DNA of 64,000 bases from Paramarasmius palmivorus (lineage: Eukaryota; Basidiomycota; Agaricomycetes; Agaricales; Marasmiaceae): contig JAYKXP010000003.1 in assembly GCA_037176845.1 (NCBI GenBank), positions 1-64,000 of the forward strand, in the 5' to 3' direction. Below the pieces are notes generated by a model that worked only from the letters and a program-made list of their open reading frames with translations, made no database searches and was not told where the DNA came from. A program made the position numbers and the translations under genes. Positions 12,669 through 24,291 of the stretch are shown here, one piece after another; the stretch's first letter is position 1, and each line of letters starts with the position of its first letter.

Positions 12669-13614
12669 TCAGAACAGGTCCTCCAAAGTCATTTGTTTGA
12701 CGATATCCTATTCAATACGCAGTCAATGAAGAAACGAAAATAGGCATAAGAATAATCAGACGTACCGTGTTTGAGACCATTGTGGAAAACTCTTCAAAGC
12801 TCAGTTTCCCGTCCCCATCGTGATCCGCTTCCATTATTGTCTTGTCTACTATTTGCTGCAGTTGTTGATCCTTTTAGATGTGATATATGAGAATAAGGGT
12901 GACATGACCATGTGCGACGGAATACGGACCTTGAGATTTGTTCCAACCATCATCTTTAGTACCAGGAAAAGTTCACCGTTCGATATGTACCCATCTCGAT
13001 CTATGTCGTACACTTTGAATGCGACTGGAGAATGTGATAAAAGCGTCAACTTGATGGGGAATAAGTGGAGATAACGCAGGTATCGTACACTTGAGTTTTT
13101 CTTCCCTTCCCCCTCTCGAACTGAAGGCACTTAAGCCACCGACGAACTCCTGAAAGTCTACTGAACCACCTCCACTGGTCACGAGTATTTTGTAAGGCCG
13201 TCTATTCAGGTCTAAGACTGGTACAGAACTCACTCTTCGTCGAAAATGGCTATCATTCGTGACGCTAGGGGATTCGTGGCGATTTGTGGGATACGAAGGA
13301 ATTCTTCACGTTCTATCGTTCCAGAACCGTCACTAGAGGATCACAGGTATCAACTGAAGCTCATCCAAAGTGCATTGTTCTGTGACATACCTATCCAACT
13401 TCATGAACCTCTTCTTTAACCGTTCAAGTTCCGGCTGTGTGACTGAAAAACGCGTAGAACACAGATGAGCTGTTCATTCTTTCGTCCCCGCAAGTACTCC
13501 TACGCACAGTTGGACCGCCGCTCCATGTCTTCCATGAACTGAGATGCTACAAAGGATATCAGCAATCTGATTGTTCATCGTTTAGAGGCAAAACGACATA
13601 CGTGATTGACCCAT
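12669..13614 (-). CDS. cnb1: Calcineurin regulatory subunit B
   Basis: Ca2+-binding regulatory subunit of the calcineurin phosphatase (PP2B), which drives Ca2+ stress signalling in fungi. Eight exons on the minus strand: 13614-13602, 13546-13508, 13442-13391, 13332-13234, 13174-13089, 13024-12930, 12870-12766 and 12707-12669, giving 175 aa, the usual family length. The N-terminus MGQSPSQF carries the glycine for N-myristoylation, and the first coding exon is only 13 nt. Four EF hands are visible: [13 protein letters not shown], then the second with [13 protein letters not shown], then [13 protein letters not shown], and [13 protein letters not shown]. Between the second and third lies [20 protein letters not shown], typical of CNB. 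The C-terminus is [10 protein letters not shown]. No irregularity was seen. It shares a short divergent promoter with MSS1. Confidence 0.97.
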
Positions 13615-13895
13615 GGCTGAAGAATAACTAGGGAATTGACCGGTAGAATTGGTCGACTAAGATTTGACTCTTGAAAGGTAGAATTGAGATAGGGCCTAGC
13701 CGCCGTAGAGGGAGAGTTTGGGTTGCTGTCGAAGGTGTAGAGGAAAGAAGCTTGAATTTTGCCGCCGGTAACGCCAATTGTAATGGTGTTGACCACGTGC
13801 TGCATTTTTCCTCGACGCCGACCACGACGAGCTCTAGGGATCCCGTTTTTTGATTCCATACCAGCAGCTCAGAATTCTGTATCCTCAGTTCTTGG
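13615..13895. promoter_or_regulatory. Divergent promoter region of cnb1 and mss1
   Basis: 281 bp separate the ATG codons of calcineurin B (minus) and MSS1 (plus), so both genes must be driven from this interval. It holds no separate gene. Specific factor sites cannot be named from the sequence alone. Confidence 0.6.
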
Positions 13896-15847
13896 ATGCA
13901 GCACATTGTCCTCAAGAATGTGCGAAAATCCATTTCTTTGACAGCTCTCGCTCGCAATCGTATTCGGCCGAATCACAGGTGTTCTTTTTCACACAAGACA
14001 CGAGCATCGACTAGGGAATTTACCTCTTCTGCACTTTTAAAGGATTTTCAATGGAATATTCATGAAACAGTGCCATCGGACGCTCAAAGAAAGACGATCT
14101 ACGCGCTTTCAAGCCCCCCGGGAAAGGCTGGTGTTGGAGTCATCCGGGTGTCTGGTCCTGACGCATTAGAGGTGTGGAATGCAGTCCTTAAGGCACCTAG
14201 TGGCCGCCAACTAGGAACTCCCACTCCATGGAAGATGCAAAGATGCAACATTGTTCATCCACAACGCAAGGATGAAGTGTTAGATGATGGCATGGCTGTT
14301 TTCTTTAAAGGCACGTCTCTTGTGAAACTACGATACTCTGTGTCCCTCATAGGCTTCTAGCACCTAGGTCATTTACCACAGAAGACGTGTTGGAGCTTCA
14401 CATACATTCTGGTCGGGCGATTGTATCGGCCGTTTTAAATGCGCTTGCCAACTTGCCGTTCTGTCGGCCAGCTGAGCCCGGGGAGTTTACACGTAGAGCA
14501 TTCAAAGGCGGTCGATTGGATCTCACTCAGGTGGAAGGTCTCAAGGATCTGATTGATGCGGAGACAGAGAGCCAGCGCGCTGTTGCGCTGAGGGCCGCTG
14601 GAGTGAGCACCCCAAACACATCTCTTTTTATTTGACTAATCATTGGCTTGTCTAGGGTGAAGTTCGGGATCGATTTGAACATCTCAGGACAGACATCATT
14701 CATTGTCTGGCCATGGTCGAAGCGCTCATTGATTTTGGCGAAGGTGAAGATATTGAAGAGGGGGTATTTGCTCAAGGTTAGCACTTTCTCTTTTGAGTTT
14801 AGCTTCAACTAACGTTCATTGTAATAGCCCGAGAGGAAGCCCTCAAGTTGAAGGATACTATTGAAAAGTATCTTAGTGACAGCCGCCGAGGAGAAATCAT
14901 CCGTTCAGGTATTAGACTCGCAATTTTCGGGCCACCGAATGCGGGGAAAAGCAGCCTCCTCAACTTTTTAGGTAGGTTCTCCTAGGCTTGAGCGCACCCC
15001 GTGTTAATACCTCAATCGGCAGCCCAAAGGGACGCCGCGATTGTGACATCCATACCTGGCACTACACGAGATATCCTCGAGGTATCCCTTGATATCGGAG
15101 GTTTACCTGTTATCGTGGCGGATACCGCTGGATTGCGACAGACAGAGGATCTCGTTGAGAGTATCGGGATAGAGCGAGCGAAGAACATGTGTGTGTGTTT
15201 TGACTCCCGTTCCACAAACAAGCTTATGAATATGACGACAGGGTCCAAGGCTCAAATATCTCGCTCTGTGTGCTCTCGCTACCGGATCTTCTTCACGAAC
15301 AAGAACCAAGGCTTCCAACTACCATCGAGCCGTTGGTCACTTCCAACACTTATTTCCTATTAAATAAAGCGGATCTGCTTTTCGCCCAAAATGAGGAGCG
15401 ACGTTTGAATGAAGTGCTGGGAGACAAAAAATCCTGGGTCGTCAGCTTGACTTCTGGGGAAGGAACTTCACGTTTCCTTACTGAGTTTGCTCAAAGCTTA
15501 CAAGAACAGTGAGTTTATCCTCTTGTCTTAATATAGTCCACTAACTTGACTACATCCAGTTTCAAACTCGAAGATGGATCAGCCGCGGCCCCGTTAGTGA
15601 CTCATGCGCGCCACCGAGCTCATCTGGAGACGGCGAGCCGTTTTATTGCAGCTTTTCTACAGTATGGTAAGTGCAAGGATACCAGGAATGATATTGTTCC
15701 TGACTTTCTAATCTAGGCGCCCAAGACGTCGTGTTGGGTGCAGAAGAACTGCGCTACGCAGCGCAGGCGGTTGGGAAGATTACAGGAACAATTGATGTAG
15801 AGGATGTTCTTGACGCTGTTTTCCGGGATTTTTGTATTGGGAAGTGA
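13896..15847 (+). CDS. mss1: Mitochondrial tRNA modification GTPase Mss1 / MnmE
   Basis: GTPase that, with Mto1/GidA, makes the carboxymethylaminomethyl (or taurine-type) modification of wobble uridine in mitochondrial tRNAs. Eight exons: 13896-14310, 14361-14602, 14656-14776, 14828-14971, 15023-15190, 15250-15508, 15560-15666 and 15717-15847, giving 528 aa. The N-terminus is rich in Arg, Ser and Thr as in a mitochondrial presequence. Then come [20 protein letters not shown] and [17 protein letters not shown] of the tetrahydrofolate-binding domain. The G domain shows G1 [10 protein letters not shown]2 TTRD, G3 DTAGLR and G4 NKAD. The C-terminus FCIGK has the catalytic cysteine. Intron 1 appears to use a GC donor at 14311, because the GC-AG reading gives the family-standard length at FFKAPRSF. 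A GT donor at 14317 with an acceptor ending at 14352 would insert four residues. A partial copy of the last exon lies at 54623-54759. Confidence 0.95.
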
Positions 15848-16334
15848 GATAAAGTGTTAAAATTCTGTAATTGCATTTCGAAGTGGCTCCTACACACAAT
15901 TCGAGATGTCTTGAAAAGCCCGAGTATCCTATAAACTGTGAGACCAGCACTTGCTCAAGAGATTCAGTAATATTCAGTTCTCCATGCATGACACTCAGGT
16001 CTATGGCCCGACGCGTACGTACAGAGTTACGGGCTCGCTACAGTACTCTCTTGTTCCCCGCCATCATCTCGAATTCCGAACATGCCATCCTTCAAAACGC
16101 CTCTGTATGGGCTTCGACCTGCGGCTATATCACTCCAATTCGACCATGTGGATATTCCTCCCAACCCTGACTCATCGAAACGCGCAGCACTGAGCGCGAA
16201 TTCAAACACGGTCAGAACCACAATCATCTGACAGGTAACGGGTATCTCATTCCTCCCTCCAAGAAGGAAAAATCTCACGACATTTCGATACAAATAGGAC
16301 GCCGGGAAGACTCAGAAACGCCCGTAATACAGCC
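15848..16334. promoter_or_regulatory. Upstream region of serine carboxypeptidase 1
   Basis: 487 bp between MSS1 and the carboxypeptidase. No gene is seen in it. From about 16070 onward it is clearly homologous, base by base, to the reversed region upstream of carboxypeptidase 2 (54100-54360); shared words include CAATCATCTGACAGGTAACG. The conservation partly reflects recent duplication but marks the likely promoter. Confidence 0.6.
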
Positions 16335-18229
16335 ATGATGAAGCATGCCTGGACGACTTTACTCGCGTTCACTCTGCCTTTAGCCGTCTTTTCCTCTCCT
16401 ACGTCTCAGCAATCGGTATTGGGGAATCTTGGACACGGATCGGAGAATGCTGCCGGGTGGATTCCAGGCGATGATAAGCAGCATACTTACCAGGACGGTT
16501 TACAATGTACGTGCTGCATTGTACGAATTGTGTTTCAGACATTTGACACGCAATTCCAGACGAGCTAGTGACCCATTCGTCGTTTAACGAGCATCAGCTA
16601 CGAATCACCCAGCCAGATCTCTGCGATTCTAGTGTTAAGCAATACTCTGGCTTCCTCGATATCTCTGAAAACAAACATCTCTTCTTCTGGTACGGTACCC
16701 GCCGCCTTCGAAATCCTCGCAATCATACCTAAGCCGCTCATAGGTTCTTCGAGTCACGAAAAGCCCCGGAAGATGCGCCTCTCATCTTATGGTTAAATGG
16801 TGGACCTGGGGGCAGCTCCGTGTTAGGTTTGCTCATGGAGTTGGGTCCATGCTGGGTGACCGACGAAGGAAAGAACACAACGTTCAATCCACACAGTTGG
16901 AACACAGATGCCAACATTATCTTCATCGACCAACCCGTCGAAGTGGGATTCTCATACGACGATCGTGGGCCCAGTGTCAATACGAGTGCTGTTGGTGCTC
17001 AAGACATTTATGCCTTCTTCCAGTTATTCTTCGACCGCTTCCCGGAGTACTCTACCCAACCATTTCACATTGCCGGGGAGAGTTACGGCGGAGTCTACGT
17101 TCCGAATATTGCCAACGCTATCTATCAACATAACAAGGAGCAAGTTGATAATGGATTGAAGCACATCAATCTCGCTTCAGTGATCCTAGCCAATGCGTTC
17201 ACAGATCCAAAGATACAATATGCATCCATCGTTGACTACGCTTGTGGCGGAGCACCTTATCCAGTCGCGGATCCGGATGGCTTCCTTTGCGAGTCCTTAC
17301 GCGTTCCCACCGACATCTGCGTCCGTCTCGTGGAGGCATGTCAAGACAAACCATCAAGGTATACTTGCGAACCTGCTGCTTTGTATTGCAATACTCAGCT
17401 GATGGAACCCGTGTCGAGTACGTTCTCTGCCCTTCCTTAACAGCTAGAGCTCAGCTTATTCTTAGCTCTCGGCCTCAACCCGTACGACATTCGGAAGAAG
17501 TGTCAATACAATGAAAATGATATTTGCTATAAAGAAGCTCAGTGGATCGAAAAATGGATGAATACCCCCACGAACAAAGCCGCGCTAGGTGTTGCCCCAG
17601 AACGGAATTATACTGCTATTAACATGCGGGTGAACCACGACTTTGCGGCGACCGGGGAGATGGCGTTCAATCATGCTTCGCTTTTGACTGAGCTGGTCAA
17701 CGACGGTATTCGACTGCTCGTGTATGCTGGGGATACTGGTATGTACTCTTTATAGGTGAACCGACCCCAGCTGAATCCCTTAACCAGATACCATTTGCAC
17801 TAATTTCATCGTAGGTTCTTTCCTGGATCCATTCGTCCATTCGTAAGTGTTCTTATCCCGTTTGTCATGCAGGGCCAACATCGTTACGTGGAGGCACTGG
17901 ACACTGAATTCCATGACGAATTTGCTAAAGCCAAGTTACTTCCATGGCACGACTCTGTCACGGGCCGTCTTGTAGGCCAAGTTCGTAGCGCTGGCTCTGC
18001 TGGAAATGTCACGTATGTGAGGGTTTACGACGCTGGGTATGTCGTCTGGGTTCTGCATCTTTCTCCGAGTCTCTTACACTTTGCAACTTGATAGACATAT
18101 GGCACCCTATGACCAGCCTGAGGCGCTACACGTATGGTCCATGCGTTTTCAATGCTTTTCAGTGTGGCTGATACTTCAATTTAGGACATGATTACTCGGT
18201 GGATTCAAACAATACCACTCTCGACATGA
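16335..18229 (+). CDS. Secreted serine carboxypeptidase 1 (peptidase family S10)
   Basis: Carboxypeptidase Y-type enzyme that removes C-terminal residues from peptides; probably secreted or vacuolar. Eight exons: 16335-16506, 16560-16689, 16744-17417, 17466-17738, 17788-17810, 17873-18036, 18095-18131 and 18185-18229, giving 505 aa. A signal peptide is evident (hydrophobic LLAFTLPLAVFSS after a basic start). Substrate-site motif: LILWLNGGPGGSS. Catalytic serine: AGESYGGVYVPN. Catalytic aspartate: LLVYAGDTD, completed by a 23 nt exon encoding TICTNFI. Catalytic histidine: GHMAPYDQPEAL. All triad residues are present. It ends 258 bp from the convergent DUF2235-WD40 copy A. It is one of three paralogues in the window and closest by eye to the copy at 52191-54082. 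Confidence 0.92.
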
Positions 18230-18487
18230 ATGAATTGAGTGAGCAGGCTTATATTACTACTGTAAACCTACCCAGCTTCGCCATAAGTTGACTACAATGC
18301 TGATTTTTGTCCTTAAGGGTACACGAACCTCATTCCGCACCTTTCTATCCGACAGTAAAATACTTCATTGTGGCTAGACACTTCCCCAACGTCAATAAAT
18401 ACTTAAGCAGATGCCTTACCTTTGGATCGATCCCTGGTCAAAGCAGATTACAACTCTTGTACGACATAAATAGTAGCAAAATGTCAC

Positions 18488-21400
18488 TCACGGGAACCAA
18501 CGATCATTTGTGGTCAACTGCTCGAGGATGCACGATCCGGCAGCACCCTCCGCGTCACAGACAACCACGATCCCTTCCCTCGTACAGGCCGCAAACCGCT
18601 TTCCATCCGAAGAGAAACTCAAAGACGTAACACTTGCTGGGTGTTGTACTTCGCCGTAGAATACTGGCTTTCCTTCTGATAGATCCCAAAGTGTTACCCT
18701 TCCATCATCCAAGCCACATGCGACCCTTGAGACCGATGCGACTGCCAACGAATTCACCGGTACTCGTTCCCCACCAGGGAATGTGGAGCCATCACCTCCA
18801 TTCAAACTTGTGGAAGCCAGCCATGAGAAGTCCTTTCGTTGTTGAGTGACGTCCCACCTACTGACCGAACCATCACGTGAGCCAATGAAGACTTTCGAGG
18901 TGTCGTCCTCTGAAAATGCTACAACTCGGATTTCGTCATCTTGCGGGGGAGACGTCCAAACCTCTTTGGGTTTACCAAATGTACTCCAAACGCGGAATGT
19001 TTTATCACGAGAACCAGATATAATATATGGCGAGGGAGAGCGTTGGAATGGATTTTGTGGAAGTTTTGCTACCGCTAGCGTGGATGACCCGCTGTTTGTG
19101 GGTGTACCAGTGCCAGTGGGATTACGTGCTGTGTCACCGTCAGTCCGAGTGCACGCTCCATTGGAAGCATTGGTGTGAGGACCAGGAGATGTATGTGGAT
19201 CATTCGGGTTTGTGCCACTGTCCAGTGAACTTGAGGCGGTGACTGCACTGATGGTGCTATCAGTATCCAGATCTGGGGTAGCCTGTACACCTTGTTCAGC
19301 CCTACCCTGCGTAATCAAAGCGGGCAGGCTGGGCTGATGTGTGACCACACCAGTCTGCTCAAAACTGGTTTTCGGAGAGAAGGCGGCCGAAAGAACCGCG
19401 TGTTGGTGACCACGTAAGACCAAGGCACGATTGGGGCGGACCTCAGGCTTCATCTCTGCCTCCTTCACTTCCTCCACCGCATCCACCTCCTTCTCATCAT
19501 TATCATCATCGAAAGAAGAAACCAGCAGGTCTAGAGGGGGTCTAAAGAAAAAGAAGTCACACGACTCCGATGTTGCAAGCAAGTGCCCGTCTGCGGAAAA
19601 AGACACAGACAGAAACTTGGTGACTCTGTTGGGATACCAGTTCTTTACCGGTGCCCCCGTTTCTACATCCCATACCTGTACCAAGGAATCCCAACTACCG
19701 GAAGCGATCATCTTTCCGTCCGGAGAGAAGGCGAGGTAGGAAATGCGAGCATTAGCCCTTATGTCTGTTGTGTTCCATCTCGATTTCATCCCCGCCCCAG
19801 TCCTGACGTCTCGAAAAAAGATAGTCCCCGAGTCCGTGCCACATGCTATGCAGCGACCATCTGGGGAGAATGCGAATGAGGTTACTGGCCCATTCCGTCG
19901 AATTGAAAATATCTCGGCTGTGAAATGTCTATGAATAATGATTTTTGGACTATATGCAACACGTACAAGTACCAAATGCACGCAGAAAACCCTTGACAAG
20001 GCCGGACTCGCTTTTCAATAACTCACGGATGATGGGGGGCTGCTTGCTCAAGTGCTGCTTCTGGAAATATCTTGCAGCTAGAAATTGCAATACCTCCATC
20101 GTTGCAATTAAACGCTTGCGATAGGCTACGTTGCTCAGGTCTGATGGATGGAACAACGACTGTGACAGATTGATGTATGCTTGTATGCCTTCGTCTACTA
20201 TGGCATGAGCAAATTTCATTTCTCAGAGATATCAATGCAGCTTACCAGTCCCGAAAAGGTAAGACGTTTCATGCAAGTGCAAAAGATGATTGAAACGGAT
20301 GTCGGTGGCAGCGTTTTCCATATTACCGAGAAGGTCGATTGCGTACTCAATGTGATGAGTGACTTGATCAAATCTGTCTGGCTCGATTTTGGAAGGATCT
20401 TTTCCGTCCCACTCACCCAAATTCTCCTTGTAACTTGGGTGTAAGCGGTCAGATCCGTACACTGAACGATGGACCAATTGACCGGGGCGTATTTTACGAC
20501 GACGACCTAAGTGCGGTCTGAATAATCGCATGAGGATCATATTCGAGGGAGAAGCAAAAAAAAAAACTTGCCGTCGAGTGACTCCATCCTTGCTTGCATA
20601 TGACAGGCGCTTGATAGGGAGGATCTCCAGTATACGCCAGAGTCCTGTAAGTGACTCGTTGACTTCCTTGACTTTTTTGATTTCATCCCATCTCCAGGCA
20701 AAGGGCGTCAACAAGAGACCGGCCTTAGATGCTTCTGTCGTCATCCAGCGAAGAGCGGGACCGTTATTATTAAGCCATCTGTTTTCAATATTGCCCCCTC
20801 CACTTGAAATGAGCGTTAGAGAATTCCTACGCACAATAATGAGTACCAACCTACATATCTGAGTGTGTTCCCGTGAACCAAACCTCCTTTGTATGTGGCA
20901 TTTCTGAGGCCCCCATGCCCTGTCCGTCATCTTTGGGCCCCTCTCCACCGTTAACGAATTCAGGCAAGAATTTAACCCGCCGCTCGTCTAGGGCTAGAGC
21001 ATGACGAAATATGCAAACGTGCTTCATTCCGTCTGTTGTGAGAGGAAGCTCTTTCTTCTTGGCGAAGCCAACAGAAGAGACAGTGTCCCTAGAGGTATGA
21101 AATCGTAAACATGGTGAACGCAATGAACCGACGCCGCGCACCAAACCCCAACAAAGTGGACTTTTACATCCTCCCGACAAAACGTTCGCTTGAAGCTGGT
21201 GGCAGGATCGTCATCAAGACGATCTTCAAAATGAACACCCAACGATGCCGTCGGAACGTAGATGAAGTCCGCATCTGTAACATCGACATTCGTACGTTGC
21301 TCTGTCTGAAACATGGTGTCGGGCTCCGAAATGTTCGCGTAGGGAGAAGTCGGTGTCGTGACTTTGGGAGTATTTTGCTTTGCGTCTTCCTTCACTGAAT

Positions 21401-22293
21401 CCGGCTTTTTTAATTTGCTGCCTTTGGATGTCTCCTTGTCCTTTGCGGCGCTTTCACGGTTAGAAATCCTCTGGTACAACTCGTATGCACTGAGAATGAT
21501 CATCGAATCGGCGTTTGATATGCTACAACCTGGACACGCACAATGGTATTTGGGCCTCATTACCACGATGGATTAACCCGACCTAAAATCCAAGGTCAGC
21601 AAACTTATAGTTACATATACTCAAAATGCCGTACAAACCTTCTCAATCATCGCTGAAAGTGCGCGAACTTGATATGCTCCACGAGAGAAACCTACCCATG
21701 AATCAACTTCGCTGCTTCTGAACGCCCATTTGTCTTACCAAAGAGGAAAATTCGGTCACCGGTTTGGTACTGCTCGCACAACCATTCATATGCACTCAGA
21801 AGAATCTTCTCGAATCGCCTGAGGCATAGGGTGGTAAGCATTGCTGGAGAAATCCGAGGAGGGCAGCATACCATGCAATAGCAAGGTCAATTTTATGGTA
21901 TATGACTTGACGATAGTAGGTCAACGACTTCCACGACGGATTGGCATATGTTCCTATGCCGCTATTGTAGAACGTAACCTGTAAATGATCACTCTTCTCA
22001 AGCCTGCTGTAGAGCTCAACGACGTTGGTGTTCTGAATGGGTGTGATTAGCAAGGAGATGATCGGCGCGACGGTTCCACATACCTTGTCACTGAACTGAT
22101 TCGCAGTTCCATCGATGCAAACCACCAAGTTCCTCGAACGACGCGCGCCAGGTGTATGAGGTAGAGCATCGTGGATACAATTGCAATGCCGTTGGGAAGG
22201 CATAACCGGCCTCATCGAATAGATACGACCAAGTTCTGCAGCATCTTCAACGTCTGTCGAGTCGAGTTTGGACCAAAGCTTGGGATCAGCCAT
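18488..22293 (-). CDS. DUF2235 (Tle1-like hydrolase)-WD40 protein, copy A
   Basis: Predicted multi-exon gene of about 1,100-1,150 aa. The first exon (22293-22084, 70 codons) begins MADPKLWSKLD and has LVVCIDGTANQFSDK. The next exons supply TNVVELYSRL and TFYNSGIGTYA, then the nucleophile motif GFSRGAYQVRALSAMIEK (exon from 21691), VGVWDTVSSVGF with the acidic residue, and WFTGTHSDIGGGN with the histidine. Together these are the Ser-Asp-His signature of the DUF2235 / T6SS Tle1-like phospholipase family. A predicted helical linker follows, and then one large exon (19917-18488) of degenerate WD40 blades ending CILEQLTTNDRWFP. A long disordered Ser/Thr/Asn/Pro-rich insertion splits the propeller near residues encoded at 19450-19050. 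The intron with donor at 20571 uses GC rather than GT. The substrate is unknown; activity on lipids is inferred from the bacterial family. No frame break was found, though not every junction was worked out. Confidence 0.82.
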
Positions 22294-24291
22294 AAGGTTG
22301 GGATGAGCTTATCGCGAAGATTATATATACTTAGTATGACCCTTGGGAAACAGCGCTCCTAGACACATCTTCCCAACAAAGTTGACGAACGATTTGAATA
22401 CCTGGGTCTTGTGAGCTTTCCAACAGGCTTCGATAGTTGTTCCAACGATTGGCGCGCTGTGGGGTCGGTCAAGTGATTTAATAAAATATGACAGTTGTAA
22501 TAGCATCCGCCAACGCATCGTCCGATCCAGTGAGCAGTAGTAACTCAATCAGCAGATGCACGTGTGCATTCGCTGAACTCGCCATCCTGGAATACAAGCC
22601 CTGAATGAACGCTCGGAACCATGTTAACTAGTTGCTAATAGGAGCTTCGTTCCGACTTCGGCTTCTATCTATCGCGACGAGTTCTTTTTGGTACTTGTGA
22701 CCACTCAGCGCTGAGCGTTTAACCTAAAGTCAAGCTTCGATGTCACCAACATAGATCTATACACATTCACTAATGGGTACATACCTTCTCAGCTACTTCC
22801 GCACATGAACCATGAGAGGGACAGGCGCATCTCTCAAGCCTGCTGCCATTTCGATTCTCAATTGACTCCAATTATGGGATTCCTGACATGTCAGACAGAA
22901 ATTCAGCGGCCCAGGCGTCTTTTCTGACTGCACAAGGTCTGGAGACGACAGAACGGAAGAACACCAACATATATCACTCCAGCGCTAATCACAAACCGAT
23001 TCGTTGTTCCAACTGGATTACATGCCAACTCCCGAGGCCTGCTAACAATACCTGCACGCTGTACGTGCAGAGTCGCTTCATCCCGAACACCATAGAATAC
23101 ACTGTGACGAGTGTTAATGAAGCCTTTGCTTGCAGGTGTGAATGACACGTCGGATGTAGGCCGGCGGGAATGCGTGTCGTGTGCTTCATCAACTGTATTG
23201 CCCCTACTTATCATGTGCATGGGACGAGAACACGCCATTTACTATGCGGGGGTACATAGTGATAGTAAGCGCAAGGTCGGAAACAAGCAGGACCTGGATC
23301 TGAGCAGAACAAACCTATTACAATCCACAGAAATCTGTCTGACATCGCATCGGTACCTTGATGTTTCCGCACAACTAACAAATCACCGACGTGCGAGACT
23401 AACGCGTTGTTCGGGGAGGTTAAGCAAAGTGTGGGACCGAAGGGATAAAGGATTGAGGAAGAGCAGAGATGCTTGTTCAAAGTGTTCAAGTTACGGTTGA
23501 GATTCGAGTTATGTTTGAGCCGTGGATATAGGCTCTGTGACAAGTTCAATAGGTTACAGCTAGTCCAAAGCTGGCGCAGGATCGGCTACACACCTATGGT
23601 CTCAGAACCTCTTCAGCAAGCCTTCCATGTATACTGTCGTCGTTTTCCAACTTGAAAAGAAACGCGAAAAAGTCCAACGAGGACATAGCAGAAAAATGCA
23701 TTATGCAAGGTACAAAGTGGAGCGTGTGTGGGGTTTGTGGTCGAGGAGAAAGATGAAGCTCGTAGCTGCTACTACTAGCAGATGACACGTGAGCGCCCGA
23801 CTCAAGCGCCCGGGCCGAAGGTTCGGATTCCGCAAGCATGTAACAACCACCACCAGACCACCACTCACACTCACACAGTTCTAAGCCTGCCCGTAGGACG
23901 ATGCTCACTCTGGCACACTGTTTGCTAACGACTCAGAAATCGTTGAACAGGCTCGTCTCACAATCCTGCCCGTCTCACCGGTGACTCGTGACTGTCATAT
24001 CACATTCGGGATCGTATGTACATGTACACATTGAAATGGAACAGCCAGACTGACAGACACTCCTCGTGCACAGACAGTTCTTCATGCATCTTTCACGGGC
24101 CATAGGTCACCGATCGCCCTCCGCAAGCTGCTAACCATCGTGACGGGATCAAACCTTCCTTGAAGTACTCCAAACTAACTGTATCGGAGCCGGGAAAGCT
24201 ACAACTTGTACAAGAAGCATGGTATGATCTTCATTTAGTGTCTCTTTCAAACCCTCACTTTCTCGCAGACCAAAGTCTACTAGCAGGTCCA
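22294..24291. promoter_or_regulatory. Divergent intergenic region, DUF2235-WD40 copy A and F-box copy
   Basis: About 2.0 kb separates the start codons of copy A (minus) and the F-box gene (plus). The short frames inside do not resemble known proteins. Equivalent divergent intervals of similar size lie at 46090-47912 and 60308-62199. Near the F-box end (about 24180-24290) it matches the reversed sequence around 46100-46200, so part of it is duplicated. No specific regulatory sites can be named. Confidence 0.55.

Noticed and set aside
23380..23450. Possible mobile element in the 22.3-24.2 kb divergent interval
   Set aside because: I looked for terminal repeats, target duplications and transposase, reverse transcriptase or integrase motifs and found none. 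The short frames are not protein-like.
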